The notes under the pieces: generated by a model | The model's database searches: none | The model's input: the letters and a program-made list of their open reading frames with translations, nothing else | What the model was told of the DNA's origin: nothing | In this document: positions 62,095 to 64,000 of the stretch, one piece after another | Layout: each line of letters begins with the position of its first letter | How positions within the stretch are numbered: position 1 is the stretch's first letter | Origin: Lentibacillus saliphilus | GTDB lineage: Bacteria; Bacillota; Bacilli; Bacillales; Amphibacillaceae | Length of the DNA stretch: 64,000 nt | NCBI RefSeq assembly: GCF_019093865.1 | Contig: NZ_JABJXD010000004.1 | Location: 124,001 to 188,000 of the forward strand | Reading direction: 5' to 3' | Program-made: the position numbers and the translations under genes

Positions 62095-62547
62095 ATGGAT
62101 CAGTTTATGAAGCGTGCGGTTGAGCTTGCAGCCGATACAGTTCGAGAAGGAGGACAGCCATTCGGTGCTGTGCTTGTCAAAGATGGTGAAATTGTCGCTG
62201 AAGGTGTGAACGAACTCCATAAAATATACGATGTCAGTGCCCATGCTGAGCTCGTCGCGTTACGTAAAGCGCAGGAACAATTGCAAACGCATGATTTGTC
62301 AGGCTATACGATGTATGCGAGTGGTGAACCGTGTCCAATGTGTTTAACAGCGATGTTTTTTGCAGGTTTGACTGATGTGTATTACTGTTCACCAATTGAG
62401 GAAGCTGCTGATGTTGGCCTTGGCGCGTCCGTGACATTGTATGAGGATTTTAAGAAGCCACGTGAAGAACGAACGGTTAAAATGAAGCATATGCCGCTGG
62501 AGGCTGGTCAAGAAAATCCGATGCTTCTGTTTGAAAATAGAAAGTAA
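62095..62547 (+). CDS. Nucleoside/guanine deaminase (CDA fold)
   Basis: 150 residues. The zinc site is complete: AHAELVALRKA (His and catalytic Glu) and GEPCPMCLTAMF (two Cys). The N-terminal FMKRAVELAADTVREGGQPFGAVLVKDG and the end with PREER and ENPMLLFENRK are close to Bacillus guanine deaminase (GuaD) type enzymes. It would convert guanine to xanthine and ammonia. TTGGAGGG precedes the ATG. Confidence 0.9.
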   Translation: MDQFMKRAVELAADTVREGGQPFGAVLVKDGEIVAEGVNELHKIYDVSAHAELVALRKAQEQLQTHDLSGYTMYASGEPCPMCLTAMFFAGLTDVYYCSPIEEAADVGLGASVTLYEDFKKPREERTVKMKHMPLEAGQENPMLLFENRK

Positions 62548-62677
62548 GCCTACTGATTTTACAAATATCGCTGCCAATTGTTAACCTCCACTCTAAGGTG
62601 AGATGACATACAACGAAGATGCACGATCTGTTATACTAGTAATGATGATAGACACCGATGAGTGGAGGTTTCTAAAC

Positions 62678-63130
62678 ATGACCTTATATGAATTTCTTGT
62701 CTTGATACATGTGTTAGCGGCCATTTTAGGTATGGGGCCAGGCTTTGTTATGACATTTATTGTGGATCGAGCGAAAACAATGACGGAGCTAAGACTAGGC
62801 TTTGAATTAAGGCGCCGCATTCATATATTTATTATGATCGGGGCGACATTGCTGCTCGTTACGGGCTTAGGCATGGCGTTACTGAATACACGATTATTGT
62901 CTCAAGGCTGGTACATCGTCAGCTTGATTTTATTTGTCGCCATCATAGCAGCTGGTCCACTTCTTTTAGCCCCTTTGATGAAGCCTATTAAAGCGATGCT
63001 TCTGAGCTCAGATGGAGAGGTTATTCCTGATGCATACAAGCCACTGGCAAAGAAATTATTTATTGTTGAACATCTGACAAATATATTGATCATTATTATA
63101 ATTGTATTGATGATTTTAAAGCCGTTTTAA
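62678..63130 (+). CDS. DUF2269-type membrane protein
   Basis: 150 residues from ATG 62678 after GTGGAGGTT. Four membrane helices; LIHVLAAILGMGPGFVMTFIVDRA at the start is typical of DUF2269 (conserved His in helix 1 and IHIFIMIGATLLLVTGLGMAL in helix 2). Function unknown. A terminator follows. Confidence 0.85.
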   Translation: MTLYEFLVLIHVLAAILGMGPGFVMTFIVDRAKTMTELRLGFELRRRIHIFIMIGATLLLVTGLGMALLNTRLLSQGWYIVSLILFVAIIAAGPLLLAPLMKPIKAMLLSSDGEVIPDAYKPLAKKLFIVEHLTNILIIIIIVLMILKPF

Positions 63131-63164
63131 TGATGAAGCTTAAAAACAAATCGTCATTTGTATC

Positions 63165-63202
63165 AAAAGAGGTGTCTTCAAATTTTTGAAGAACTCTTTT
63201 TT
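63165..63202 (+). terminator. Terminator of the DUF2269 gene
   Basis: Stem AAAAGAG...TCTTCAA/TTGAAGA...TCTTTT followed by TT. Confidence 0.8.
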
Positions 63203-63371
63203 ACTATGCATGACAAGAATGACTCTTAGAGTACTTGTTGCATCTGAAATTGTCCTTTTAGAAGGTTAGATTGTTTACGAATGGTGCAAGCAGTGCTATA
63301 ATAATTGGCAATAATTTTCTGTAGATTAACTTGCTGACAGCGAGGGTGTCATAATAAAGGAGGCCATTGAT

Positions 63372-63896
63372 ATGCGAAAGGTGACGTTAGAAGATGTGTT
63401 TGTTCATCCTATAACACAGAAATATCTCGGACGGTCTGGAATTGCTCATGCCGTTGCGGTTGCAGAGTTTGCTTATATTTTTGCCGGGCAATTTGACGTT
63501 GATCCTGACAAGGCTACGAAAGCGGCACTCTTGCATGATGTTGGTCATTATACGTGGTACCGTGATGGTGAATGGGATTATGACATGTACAAGGAAAACG
63601 ATATTCACGCGATCAAGGGTGCTAATCGGGCGCATAAATTATTGGTAAGGATTGGTGAAGATCCGCAAGCAGCCAAAGAAATTGCCGTGGCCATTTTGCT
63701 GCATACGGATTCGTATTTGCCGAAGGGGAGCCTTGAGCGACAGCCGCTGCAGGAAGTGGTCGCATTTGCTGATGAAGCCGATGAACAAGCAGGTGGCAAG
63801 CATCATTATAAAACAATATCGCACGAGGCAGCGCTCAAGCGTATTCAGGCGCTTGATACGGCGATAGAACAAAAAACAGCCCAACATTTTGGGTGA
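63372..63896 (+). CDS. HD-domain phosphohydrolase (YqeK-like)
   Basis: 174 residues. The metal-binding residues lie in RSGIAHAVAVAEFAY (His), AALLHDVGHYTWY (His-Asp) and NDIHAIKGANRAHKLL; the last Asp is in LLHTDSYLPKG. The layout is that of the YqeK branch (bis-nucleotide hydrolases), though without its nadD neighbour. AAAGGAGGCC precedes the ATG. Substrate uncertain. Confidence 0.85.
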   Translation: MRKVTLEDVFVHPITQKYLGRSGIAHAVAVAEFAYIFAGQFDVDPDKATKAALLHDVGHYTWYRDGEWDYDMYKENDIHAIKGANRAHKLLVRIGEDPQAAKEIAVAILLHTDSYLPKGSLERQPLQEVVAFADEADEQAGGKHHYKTISHEAALKRIQALDTAIEQKTAQHFG

Positions 63897-63914
63897 GGGA
63901 TAAATGGATAAGAA

Positions 63915-63949
63915 CTGATCAACACGTATTGAGTGTGATCAGCTTTTTT
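63915..63949 (+). terminator. Terminator of the HD gene
   Basis: Stem CTGATCAACAC/GTGTGATCAG with one bulge, followed by CTTTTTTATTT. Another hairpin (CTCGTTC/GAACGAG) begins at about 63983 and runs to the window edge. Confidence 0.8.
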
Positions 63950-64000
63950 ATTTAAGATAGGCTCAATACCTAAAAAACAGCCTCGTTCGTGATGAACGAG

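Overview
This window looks like the chromosome of an endospore-forming, Gram-positive member of the Bacillaceae with moderate-to-low GC. The evidence is an sspP-like small acid-soluble spore protein gene, CotF- and CotY/CotZ-type coat genes, a YfhD gene, a lipoteichoic acid synthase, D-Ala-D-Ala ligase, AGGAGG-type ribosome sites with frequent TTG and GTG starts, and many hairpin-plus-T-run terminators. I saw no rRNA, tRNA, prophage, CRISPR array or intact insertion sequence.

Layout. 0-3.1 kb: a two-component system (sensor kinase cut by the window edge). 3.4-6.3 kb: an MFS transporter, then lemA-htpX. 7.2-8.0 kb: a cobalamin riboswitch with a terminator directly before an acyl-CoA thioesterase gene. 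9.0-11.8 kb: a GntR(YtrA)-ABC module. 12-20.4 kb: transporters (EamA, AI-2E, PbuE-like MFS), YaiI/DUF188, a diguanylate cyclase, csaA, and a PadR-HAAS membrane pair. 20.6-26.2 kb: a squalene/phytoene-synthase-like enzyme, yhdT-panF, DCC and DUF4097 proteins. 26.3-32.2 kb: acetoacetyl-CoA synthetase, LytTR-DUF3021, a GC-rich palindromic repeat, sspP, yitT, yueI, yfhD. 32.4-36.1 kb: LTA synthase, a 23-copy 21-bp tandem array, and a CotF-like coat gene. 36.3-43.9 kb: a TctA-type carrier and an ABC sugar importer with an ADP-ribosylglycohydrolase-family enzyme. 43.9-49.0 kb: selD-mnmH, exoA and an L,D-transpeptidase. 49.1-53.5 kb: a second YtrA-ABC module and lipoproteins. 53.6-58.2 kb: thioredoxin, coat proteins, and a metallochaperone with a P1B-type ATPase. 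58.4-64 kb: PilZ, ddl, nitroreductase, a PTS IIC-like carrier, nucleoside deaminase and an HD protein.

How the genes work together. The two YtrA modules have the same gene order (regulator, ATPase, permease, extracytoplasmic protein), and each has an inverted-repeat operator with a four-base spacer at its promoter, so autoregulation is likely. selD and mnmH form a selenouridine tRNA-modification unit. The sugar importer has no ATPase of its own and so probably borrows a shared one. The GGDEF protein and the PilZ protein indicate cyclic-di-GMP signalling.

The points most worth a second look are the B12 riboswitch in front of a thioesterase gene, the strictly phased 21-bp array with an invariant ATTGCG, the FNR-like site placed near -41.5 before an unusual CPG/SEHH P-type ATPase, the glycohydrolase-importer operon, and several palindromic operators. 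Everything here was read by eye; no database search was run.
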